64,000 bases of DNA, from NCBI RefSeq assembly GCF_000024925.1, contig NC_013521.1, forward strand, positions 2,852,001 through 2,916,000, given 5' to 3'. This document shows, piece after piece, positions 31,319 to 39,681 of the stretch. Position numbers and translations under genes: made by a program. Below the pieces are notes generated by a model. It was not told where the DNA came from. It was given only the letters and a program-made list of their open reading frames with translations, and did no database searches. This DNA comes from Sanguibacter keddieii DSM 10542. GTDB taxonomy: Bacteria; Actinomycetota; Actinomycetes; Actinomycetales; Cellulomonadaceae. Within the stretch, counting starts at the first letter, position 1, and each line of letters opens with the position of its first letter.

Positions 31319-31325
31319 GAGCACC

Positions 31326-32285
31326 ATGACTTCATCGACCTCACGCTCCGCCTGGGGCCACGGCCTGGCCACCGTCACGACCGCAGGGACCGTCCTCGAC
31401 GTCTGGTACCCGAGCCCCGCTCTCGGCCACGCACCGGAGGACGCCACCGAGCCCGCCGAGCTCGCGGCCCTCGTGGGCCGCGACGAGGACCGCGGCGTCG
31501 ACCTGGTCCTCGTCCAGGTCGAGATCGACCTCGACGAGGCCCCGACGGACGCGACCGACGCCTACCTGCGCCTGCACCTGCTCTCCCACCGGCTCGTGGC
31601 ACCCCACGGGCAGAACCTCGACGGGCTGTTCGGCGTGCTCACCAACGTCGTGTGGACCAACCACGGGCCGTGCGCGGTCGACGGCTTCGACCTGGTGCGC
31701 GCCCGGCTGCGCGCCCGTGGCCCGGTGACGGTCTTCGGCATCGACAAGTTCCCCCGCATGGTCGACTACGTCGTGCCGTCCGGCGTCCGCGTCGCCGACG
31801 CCGACCGGGTCCGCCTCGGCGCGCACCTCGCGTCCGGCACGACCGTCATGCACGAGGGCTTCGTCAACTTCAACGCGGGGACGCTCGGCACCTCCATGGT
31901 CGAGGGCCGTATCTCGGCCGGCGTGGTCGTGGGCGACGGCAGCGACATCGGTGGCGGCGCCTCGATCATGGGGACCCTCTCCGGCGGCGGCACCCAGGTC
32001 GTCTCGATCGGACGACGCTCGCTCCTCGGGGCCAACGCCGGGCTCGGCATCGTGCTCGGCGACGACTGCGTCGTCGAGTCGGGCCTCTACCTCACCGCGG
32101 GCAGCAAGGTCACCCTGGTCGGCTCCACCTCCGGGCCCGACGGCGGCCCCGCCGTGGTCAAGGCCCGTGAGCTCTCCGGCCGGGACAACCTGCTGTTCCG
32201 CCGCAACTCGCTCACGGGCGGGGTCGAGGCCGTCGCCCGGGACGGCGTCGGCATCGAGCTGAACGCCGCGCTGCACGCCAACTAG
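31326..32285 (+). CDS. dapD: Tetrahydrodipicolinate N-succinyltransferase
   Basis: A 319-residue protein of the actinobacterial DapD group. The N-terminal alpha/beta domain leads into a left-handed beta-helix (hexapeptide repeats around [20 protein letters not shown] and [20 protein letters not shown]), followed by [16 protein letters not shown]. It transfers succinate from succinyl-CoA to tetrahydrodipicolinate, committing aspartate-derived carbon to diaminopimelate. A TAGGCT box seven bases before the ATG implies a leaderless message. Confidence 0.95.
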   Translation: MTSSTSRSAWGHGLATVTTAGTVLDVWYPSPALGHAPEDATEPAELAALVGRDEDRGVDLVLVQVEIDLDEAPTDATDAYLRLHLLSHRLVAPHGQNLDGLFGVLTNVVWTNHGPCAVDGFDLVRARLRARGPVTVFGIDKFPRMVDYVVPSGVRVADADRVRLGAHLASGTTVMHEGFVNFNAGTLGTSMVEGRISAGVVVGDGSDIGGGASIMGTLSGGGTQVVSIGRRSLLGANAGLGIVLGDDCVVESGLYLTAGSKVTLVGSTSGPDGGPAVVKARELSGRDNLLFRRNSLTGGVEAVARDGVGIELNAALHAN

Positions 32286-32287
32286 CC

Positions 32288-33256
32288 GTGGCACCACCAC
32301 GCACCCGGCCCCCACGGACGGCCGCGCGCACGGCGCGCGCGGCCCGTTCGCGGCGCGCCGCGATCCGGCGCGCCCTGCTGACGACGGTCTCGGTGGTCGC
32401 CCTCGGCGGCCTCGCGGTCGGCGGGGTGGTCTTCTTCCTCGACCGGGTGCAGCCCCAGGCCTCGGAACGTCAGGGCTGCGTCGCGACCCTCGACGACACC
32501 TCGTGGCGGCTCTCGGTCACGCAGGCCGACAACGCGGCGCTCATCGCCACCATGTCGCTGCGCCGTGAGATGCCGGCGCGCGCGGCGACGATCGGGCTCG
32601 CGACGGCGCTGCAGGAGTCGAGCCTGGTCAACATCGACTACGGGGACCGTGACTCGGTCGGGCTGTTCCAGCAGCGCACGTCGCAGGGCTGGGGCACGAT
32701 CGAGGAGATCATGGACCCCGTCTACTCCACCACCAAGTTCTACGAGGGCCTGGAGACGGTCGACGGCTACCTCGACCTCCCCGTGACGGTGGCCGCCCAG
32801 GCCGTCCAGCGCTCCGGGTTCCCGGACGCCTACGCCCAGCACGAGTCCCGCTCGCGGGCCTGGGCCGCCGCGCTCCGCGGGCAGACTCCGGCCGGGATCA
32901 CCTGCACGCTCCCCGACGCCGCGCGGGTCGAGGCGGGGAACCCGACGAGCGTCGACGCGGCGCTGGCGACGGTCGAGGCACGCGTGGCCCGAGACCTCGG
33001 CGACGGGGTCGCGAGCCGCGGTGACGGTCTCTCCGTGGTGCTCGACGCCGCGCCGCTCAGCGGCCGGGACCCGGTCGACGCCGTCGCGCAGGCGCTCGGG
33101 TCCTGGTCCGTCGCGACCGCCTCGGCGACAGGGGTCCAGACGGTCTCGGTCGGCGACGCACGGTGGGACCGCACGTCCCGCGCGTGGACGACGGTCGACC
33201 CGGCTGCGGCCGTGCCCGAGGGACAGGTGCGCCTCACCCTGCCTGCAGCGGGCTGA
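32288..33256 (+). CDS. Membrane-anchored protein with lysozyme-like fold
   Basis: A 322-residue protein with a very basic N terminus of about 30 residues and one membrane helix (about 32-53). The external domain contains ATALQESSL and GDRDSVGLFQQRTSQGWGT, which recall the catalytic Glu and the substrate-groove GLFQ motif of lysozyme-fold transglycosylases. It may act on peptidoglycan, but many actinobacterial members have no assigned activity. It starts with GTG two bases after the dapD stop, so it shares the dapD transcript, which links precursor supply with the wall. Confidence 0.7.
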   Translation: MAPPRTRPPRTAARTARAARSRRAAIRRALLTTVSVVALGGLAVGGVVFFLDRVQPQASERQGCVATLDDTSWRLSVTQADNAALIATMSLRREMPARAATIGLATALQESSLVNIDYGDRDSVGLFQQRTSQGWGTIEEIMDPVYSTTKFYEGLETVDGYLDLPVTVAAQAVQRSGFPDAYAQHESRSRAWAAALRGQTPAGITCTLPDAARVEAGNPTSVDAALATVEARVARDLGDGVASRGDGLSVVLDAAPLSGRDPVDAVAQALGSWSVATASATGVQTVSVGDARWDRTSRAWTTVDPAAAVPEGQVRLTLPAAG

Positions 33257-33277
33257 CCCTCGAGCCAGGACCACCAG

Positions 33278-33325
33278 CGACGACGACGCCCGCCGTGCCA
33301 GAGGGCAGGGCGGGCGTCGTCGTCG
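33278..33325. terminator. Hairpin between convergent 32288 gene and gltA
   Basis: A 17-base stem (33278-33294 with 33309-33325, arm CGACGACGACGCCCGCC) with a 14-base loop lies in the 95-base gap between convergent genes. It can act on both strands. Confidence 0.75.
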
Positions 33326-33351
33326 GTGCTGATCGAGCGGGTCAGACCTGC

Positions 33352-34650
<1,299 letters not shown>

Positions 34651-34773
34651 AGCTTCCTTCCTGCGCACGCGGCACCACCCTGTCGGGCAGAGCGGTGCTC
34701 CTCCTGCTCGACGCCGGAGGGCGCCGCTGACTGCCGGCGTCGACCTGGGTGAGGACGACACTGGCCCACTGCG

Positions 34774-34804
34774 ACGGTACCTGGCACCGAAGGCTTGTGC
34801 CCAA
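34774..34804 (-). promoter_or_regulatory. Candidate gltA promoter
   Basis: On the minus strand TTGGGC (34804-34799) and TACCGT (34779-34774) are separated by 19 bases. The boxes are acceptable, but the spacer is long. Confidence 0.35.
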
Positions 34805-34853
34805 TCAGTGAAGGGCCGAACGACCTAAACCGACCGTGAGACAGGTCACACTC

Positions 34854-35990
34854 TCAGCCTGCGGTCAGGCGCGCAGCGGCCTCCGCGACGCGCTCGTCGG
34901 TGGCCGTGAGGGCCACGCGCACGTGCGCGGCACCCGCCGTGCCGTAGAAGGTGCCCGGGGCGACGAGGATCCCGAGACCGGCGAGCATGTCGACCGTCTC
35001 CCACGCCACCGGGTCTCCGGGCGCGGCCGACGCCGGGCGGCTCCAGAGGTAGAGCCCGGCGTGCGACCCGTCGACCTCGAGACCGGAGGACCGCAGCGCG
35101 GGCAGCAGGACCTCACGGCGCCGGCGGTACGTCTCGCGCTGCGCCGCGACGTGCGCGTCGTCCCCGAGCGCGACCGCGGTCGCCGCCTGGACGGGGGCGG
35201 GGACGATCATGCCCATGTGCTTGCGGAGCTCGAGCAGCCGTGCCACGAGGGCGCCGTCGCCGGCCACGAAGGCGGAGCGGTACCCGGCGAGGTTGGACTG
35301 CTTGGACAGCGAGTACGCGGCGAGCAGCCCCTCGTGCGAGCCGCCGTTGACCCGCGGGTCGAGGATGCTCGGGACGCCGGACCCGGCCCAGGGCTCGTCC
35401 CAGGCGAGCTCGGCGTAGCACTCGTCGCTCACCACGACCGCGCCGACGGCACGGGCGGCCGCGACCACGCGGGCCAGCTCGGCGACCGACAGCACCTCTC
35501 CGGTCGGGTTCCCCGGAGAGTTCACCCAGACGAGACGGACGTCGCTGCGCCCCTCCCACTCGTCGACGTCGGAGGACGCCACCGCCGTGGCACCCGCGAG
35601 GCGGGCGCCGACGTCGTAGGTCGGGTACGCGACCGAGGGGTGCACGACCACGTCGCCGGGGCCGAGCCTCAGCAGCGACGGGAGGAGCGCGACGAGCTCC
35701 TTGGAGCCGACCGTCGGCAGGACGGCTGCCGGGTCGAGCCCGACGACGCCGCGACGGCGGGCGAACCACGCCGAGACCGCCTCGCGCAGCACGGCGGTGC
35801 CGTGCGTCGTGGGGTACCCGTGGGCGTCACCGGCGGCGGCGAGGGCGTCCTGGACGAGCGACGGCGTCGCGTCGACCGGCGTGCCGACCGACAGGTCGAC
35901 GATGCCCCGGGGGTGAGAACGCGCGCGGGCTGCTGCCGACGCGAGGGTGTCCCAGGGGAACGGGAGGTCGCTGAGGTCCGCGAAGCCCAC
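34854..35990 (-). CDS. dapC: Succinyldiaminopimelate transaminase
   Basis: A 378-residue fold-type I aminotransferase. The PLP lysine is in YSLSKQSNLAGYR, with NSPGNPTG and SDECYAEL lining the cofactor pocket. It converts N-succinyl-2-amino-6-ketopimelate to N-succinyl-LL-diaminopimelate, the step between DapD and DapE, both encoded 3 kb away. The GTG start lies nine bases after the fdxA stop. The fdxA-dapC order is conserved in actinobacteria. Confidence 0.93.
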   Translation of the reverse strand: MGFADLSDLPFPWDTLASAAARARSHPRGIVDLSVGTPVDATPSLVQDALAAAGDAHGYPTTHGTAVLREAVSAWFARRRGVVGLDPAAVLPTVGSKELVALLPSLLRLGPGDVVVHPSVAYPTYDVGARLAGATAVASSDVDEWEGRSDVRLVWVNSPGNPTGEVLSVAELARVVAAARAVGAVVVSDECYAELAWDEPWAGSGVPSILDPRVNGGSHEGLLAAYSLSKQSNLAGYRSAFVAGDGALVARLLELRKHMGMIVPAPVQAATAVALGDDAHVAAQRETYRRRREVLLPALRSSGLEVDGSHAGLYLWSRPASAAPGDPVAWETVDMLAGLGILVAPGTFYGTAGAAHVRVALTATDERVAEAAARLTAG

Positions 35991-35999
35991 CGGCGTGCC

Positions 36000-36317
36000 T
36001 CAGGCCTGCGGGGGCAGGGCGAGGATGACGGCGTGGTCCTTGTCGATCTCGCCCATCTTGGCTGCGCCGCCGGGCGAGCCGAGGTCGTCGAAGAACTCCA
36101 CGTTCGCCTTGTAGTACTCCGACCACTCGTCGGGCACGTCGTCCTCGTAGTAGATCGCCTCGACCGGGCACACCGGCTCGCACGCACCGCAGTCCACGCA
36201 CTCGTCGGGGTGGATGTACAGCGACCTCTTGCCCTCGTAGATGCAGTCCACGGGGCACTCCTCGATGCACGCCTTGTCCTTGACGTCGACGCAGGGCTGC
36301 GCGATCACGTAGGTCAC
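36000..36317 (-). CDS. fdxA: Seven-iron ferredoxin (FdxA/FdxC type)
   Basis: A 105-residue ferredoxin with one [3Fe-4S] and one [4Fe-4S] cluster. Ligands are in [17 protein letters not shown] and [16 protein letters not shown]. The C-terminal tail of about 45 residues is typical for the actinobacterial group. It serves as a low-potential electron donor, for example to cytochromes P450 or oxidoreductases. AAGGA lies before the GTG start. Promoter elements are shared with the divergent SH3-like gene. Confidence 0.95.
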   Translation of the reverse strand: MTYVIAQPCVDVKDKACIEECPVDCIYEGKRSLYIHPDECVDCGACEPVCPVEAIYYEDDVPDEWSEYYKANVEFFDDLGSPGGAAKMGEIDKDHAVILALPPQA

Positions 36318-36375
36318 TTCGATGTCCTTCCCGGGGGCGAGTCCAGGCGATGGGCGTGCCTGGACAACGACGCTC

Positions 36376-36382
36376 TATTATC
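36376..36382. promoter_or_regulatory. Overlapping divergent -10 boxes (fdxA and SH3-like gene)
   Basis: TATTAT at 36376-36381 on the plus strand and GATAAT at 36382-36377 on the minus strand use the same bases. This AT-rich patch stands out in very GC-rich surroundings. Both genes then have leaders of about 55 bases with ribosome sites. Confidence 0.5.
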
Positions 36383-36437
36383 GCCTAGATCCGCACCGCG
36401 CGTCTCCGGTGCCCGCACCGACCCACCCCGAGGACCT

Positions 36438-36728
36438 GTGACCTTCCCGACAGACCACCCGAGCGAGCCGGACGACGTCACGACGGCGCCACCGGAGCGA
36501 GGCGTCTGGGAGGGCTGGGAGCCCGGCGTCCGGGTCATGGTGCGCACCCGGCTCCCCGCCGGCTCGACCCACCTCTACACGGACGTGCTGGGGACGGTCA
36601 CGGCTCGCACCGCGGACGCCCTCACCCTCGAGACCCGGTCCGGGACCGTCGAGGTCCCCGTCGGGACCATCGCGACCGGCAAGGTGGTGCCGCCGGCGCC
36701 GGCGCGCCGTCGTCCACGAGACGGCTGA
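36438..36728 (+). CDS. Stand-alone SH3-like domain protein (Rv0428c N-terminal type)
   Basis: A 96-residue protein. After a short disordered start comes a compact beta-rich domain (WEPGVRVMVRTRLPAG, then YTDVLGTVTART and GTVEVPVGTIATGKVVPPAP) that matches, from memory, the N-terminal SH3-like domain found ahead of the acetyltransferase domain in Rv0428c-like proteins. Here the GNAT domain is absent: the frame stops and tyrA follows on the other strand. GAGG lies four bases before the GTG. Function is unknown. Confidence 0.7.
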   Translation: MTFPTDHPSEPDDVTTAPPERGVWEGWEPGVRVMVRTRLPAGSTHLYTDVLGTVTARTADALTLETRSGTVEVPVGTIATGKVVPPAPARRRPRDG

Positions 36729-36766
36729 CCGCCCTCCGGTACACCTGAGCCCTCAGGACTCAGGTG

Positions 36767-37771
36767 TCAGGCCTCGGCGGAGCCCGCCTGCGGCGTGGGC
36801 AGCGCCTCGCTGAGGACGACGGAGCGTCGTGCCGCGTCGACCGCGACGAGCCGGGCCCCCTGCCGGCCGCGCTCCGCGAGCCCGTGCTGCCAGCCGTCGT
36901 CCAGCACCACCTCGACGGTCTGCCGGGTCTCGCCCGCCGCCCCGCCCGCACGGAGCACGTCAGCACGGTCGAAGAACGCGTCGGTCGAGCCGTTCGCGTC
37001 GAGCGTGTCCGCCAGCGCGACCAGGTCACGGGCGGTGAGCCTCAGCGCTGCCGAGACCCAGGCGGCGTTGTCGGTGACCATCGCCTGCGTGCGGCGGGGG
37101 GTCGTCCGTGCCACCCGCGTACCGTCTCTGAAGCTCCCCGCCGCGAGACCCTGCGCCACCTCGGACACCGGTGAGCCGACCACGAGGTTGAGGAGCTCCG
37201 TGGCGACCACGTGCGGCACGTGGCTCACGAGGGCCACGGCCTCGTCGTGCACGGCGTCGGCGAGCGGGTGCACGACGCCGGCGAAGGCCGAGGTGACCAT
37301 GCCGGCGACCGCGAGGAACGCCTCGAGGTCGGTGGTCGGGTCGACCGTCAGCGCCCAGCGCGCCCCGCGCAGCAGCTCCGGGTCCGAGGCCGCGAAGCCG
37401 CTGTGCTCGGTGCCGGCCATCGGGTGCGCCCCGACGTACCGACGGTCGAGGCCGGCGGCGCGGACCGCGTCGCGGACCGGCTCCTTGACGCTGGCCACGT
37501 CCGTGAGGACGGCGCTCTCCGGGAGGACCGGGGCGAGCCGCTCGACCGTGCTGCGGACGGCGCGGAGCGGCACCGCGAGCACGACGATGCTCGCACCGGC
37601 CGCCGCGAGCCCTTCGAGGGTGGGGACGACCTCGACGCCTGCCTCGCGGGCGAGCCCGCGGGTCGGGGCGTCAGGGTCCCAGCCGGTGACGCGCCAGCCC
37701 TGCGCGACGAGGGTCTGCGCGGCTGAGCCGCCGATGAGGCCGAGCCCCACCACGGCGACGTGTCCGGTCAT
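36767..37771 (-). CDS. tyrA: Prephenate dehydrogenase
   Basis: A 334-residue protein with the NAD-binding GLGLIGGSAA at residues 9-18, DVASVKEPVRDAV, and GAHPMAGTEHSGF carrying the catalytic His. It oxidises prephenate to 4-hydroxyphenylpyruvate for tyrosine. A C-terminal extension of about 65 residues (DRADVLRAGGA onward) may be an ACT-like regulatory part. The ATG overlaps the pheA stop by four bases, so both branches from prephenate are made together. Confidence 0.93.
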   Translation of the reverse strand: MTGHVAVVGLGLIGGSAAQTLVAQGWRVTGWDPDAPTRGLAREAGVEVVPTLEGLAAAGASIVVLAVPLRAVRSTVERLAPVLPESAVLTDVASVKEPVRDAVRAAGLDRRYVGAHPMAGTEHSGFAASDPELLRGARWALTVDPTTDLEAFLAVAGMVTSAFAGVVHPLADAVHDEAVALVSHVPHVVATELLNLVVGSPVSEVAQGLAAGSFRDGTRVARTTPRRTQAMVTDNAAWVSAALRLTARDLVALADTLDANGSTDAFFDRADVLRAGGAAGETRQTVEVVLDDGWQHGLAERGRQGARLVAVDAARRSVVLSEALPTPQAGSAEA

Positions 37772-38769
37772 GCTCCGCTCCCCCACAGCAGCGCCCGGCG
37801 CTGCTGTGCCTCGGTCGAGCCGGCGCGCACGCTGCCCGTCGGGACGCGGTCGACGGCGACGGTGTCGTCGAGCTCCCCGCGGGCGGGGACGACCCCGAGC
37901 GTCTTGACCGAGTCCCCCGCGGCGAGCAGCCCGGAGAGGACCTCGCGCAGGTCGGCCGACCACGGTGCGGCGTCGACGGTGAGGATGAAGACGTAGCGGC
38001 CCTCGAGCGCCTTGACCGGCCGGGTGATGAGACTCGACATGTTGACCCCGCGTGCACCGAAGGCCTCCGTGATCCGCGCGAGCACGCCGGGTCCGGTGAC
38101 GTGCGGCGTGACGGCGAGCATCGAGCGCCAGGCCGTCAACGGGTCGGCGCGGTCGGGGACCGGGGCGTCGTCCCGCCGGGCGAGCAGCAGGAACCGGGTC
38201 CGCGCCCCGGCGAAGTCCTCGACGGCGGTGGCCCAGCGCGTGAGGCCGTAGAGGTCACCGCACAGCGGTGGTCCGAGGGCCACCTGACCGGGTGCGATGT
38301 CCCGGCACGCCGCGGCGTTGGACGTGGCCGGGACGGGAAGCAGCCCGTGGTCGTCGACGAAGCCCTGGCACTGCGCGAGCCCGTGGGGGTGCGCCGTCGC
38401 CTGGGTCGGGCTGACGTCCGCGCCGGGGAGCACGAAGGCGTCGAAGGTGATCTCCACGAAGGCCTCGTCGACCGCGACGACCTCGGACGACGCGACGATC
38501 GCGTCGAGCGAGGGCACGACGTAGCCCTCGACCGAGCTCTCGATGGCCACGACTCCGTGGCTCACCTCCCCCGCGGCGACCGCCGCGAAGACCTCGGGGA
38601 CGGTGCGCAGCGGGAGCAGCTCCGTCGCGCCGGGGGCCGCCCAGCCCGAGGCGGCCTGGTGCGTGAAGCTTCCCTCCGGGCCGAGGTACGCGAGACGGCG
38701 CACCTCGGTGGTGGCCCCGGGCTGAGCGGCTGCAGGGACAGGTGCGGGTGGCGCGAACCCGTCGCTCAC
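37768..38769 (-). CDS. pheA: Prephenate dehydratase
   Basis: A 333-residue protein with catalytic-domain motifs YLGPEGSFTHQAA near residue 28, AIESSVEGYV, and the TRF motif in GARTRFLLL. A C-terminal ACT domain follows (GPGVLARITEAFGARGVNMSSLITRP). It makes phenylpyruvate for phenylalanine. The ACT site normally binding phenylalanine is altered: the ESRP motif reads LITRP. It lies between a degenerate paralogue and tyrA with four-base overlaps on both sides. Confidence 0.92.
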   Translation of the reverse strand: MSDGFAPPAPVPAAAQPGATTEVRRLAYLGPEGSFTHQAASGWAAPGATELLPLRTVPEVFAAVAAGEVSHGVVAIESSVEGYVVPSLDAIVASSEVVAVDEAFVEITFDAFVLPGADVSPTQATAHPHGLAQCQGFVDDHGLLPVPATSNAAACRDIAPGQVALGPPLCGDLYGLTRWATAVEDFAGARTRFLLLARRDDAPVPDRADPLTAWRSMLAVTPHVTGPGVLARITEAFGARGVNMSSLITRPVKALEGRYVFILTVDAAPWSADLREVLSGLLAAGDSVKTLGVVPARGELDDTVAVDRVPTGSVRAGSTEAQQRRALLWGSGA

Positions 38770-39629
38770 GGGACGGCGACCTCGGTGCCCGACCAGACCG
38801 GGGTCAGCGCGTCGGGCCCGGGCGAGAAGCTGTGGCCGGGCAGGACCGCCAGCACGCGGTGCTCCACGCCACGGGCCGCGAACTCGGCGAGGACGCCCTC
38901 GAGGGCGGCGGAGCTCGCGCAGGTGAAGGAGGTGAGGAACACGTGGGGACCGGCCTGCGACCGCTGGCTGCGCAGGTGCTGGAGGTCGATCTCTGCCGCC
39001 GCGAAGACGCCGAGCGACTGCTGGAGCGACCCACGGTGGTCGTCGCGCGGGCCGAAGGCGAGCCACACCTGGGCGGGGCTGTCGAAGCCGGGGAGGGTGG
39101 AGGTCTCGAGCAGGCCGTACCAGAGCAGCGGGACGGCCTGGAGGCCGGCGCTGCCAGGGAGCTCCTGGAAGCCGGCCGGTGTGGCCGAGCGCTCGACCAC
39201 GAGCGTCCCGTGCTCGCCGGCGAGCTGGATGCGCTCGGCGACCGACGTGGTGGTGGGCACGAGGTGCGGGCTCACGCCCATGGTGCGCAGGGCGTGGCGG
39301 CAGTCCCGCATCCCCGACTCGTCGACGATCGCGACGCCGGTGGCCTCAGCGGTCCGACCGACCCAGACCCACTCCGAGGGGACGGCGACCGCCGAGGTGA
39401 GCATGAGCGACCGGTCGCTCGAGAGGAGGGTCCGCTCCAGCTCGGGGGTGGGCTGCGCGGGGTGGCCGATGTGCACGACCGCCGAGAGGTTGTCGAGGTG
39501 GGCGACGGTCGAGAGCGTCGCCGACGTGGACCCGAGGTCGAGCATGTCGACGTCGGGCTCGGACCATCCGCCCAGGGTGGCGGCCCGCCGTGCGTGCGGA
39601 CCGGACTCGCGGGCACTCTTGCCGAGCAT
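38766..39629 (-). CDS. Prephenate dehydratase-like paralogue without catalytic motifs
   Basis: A 287-residue protein upstream of and coupled to pheA. The C-terminal 75 residues (RGSLQQSLGVFAAAEIDLQH through a VFLTSFTC strand to EHRVLAVLPG) form an ACT-like domain. The preceding region aligns loosely with the second half of the dehydratase fold, ending in PAQVWLAFGP where the active enzyme has the TRF motif. The GPEGSF motif is also absent. It may be a regulatory or scaffold partner of PheA. GAGGA precedes the ATG. Family assignment is by pattern only. Confidence 0.6.
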   Translation of the reverse strand: MLGKSARESGPHARRAATLGGWSEPDVDMLDLGSTSATLSTVAHLDNLSAVVHIGHPAQPTPELERTLLSSDRSLMLTSAVAVPSEWVWVGRTAEATGVAIVDESGMRDCRHALRTMGVSPHLVPTTTSVAERIQLAGEHGTLVVERSATPAGFQELPGSAGLQAVPLLWYGLLETSTLPGFDSPAQVWLAFGPRDDHRGSLQQSLGVFAAAEIDLQHLRSQRSQAGPHVFLTSFTCASSAALEGVLAEFAARGVEHRVLAVLPGHSFSPGPDALTPVWSGTEVAVP

Positions 39630-39681
39630 GGGTGTGTTCCTCGCCTGTGTCGGGCCTCTCGGGCCACTCGGGTGGAGCAGG

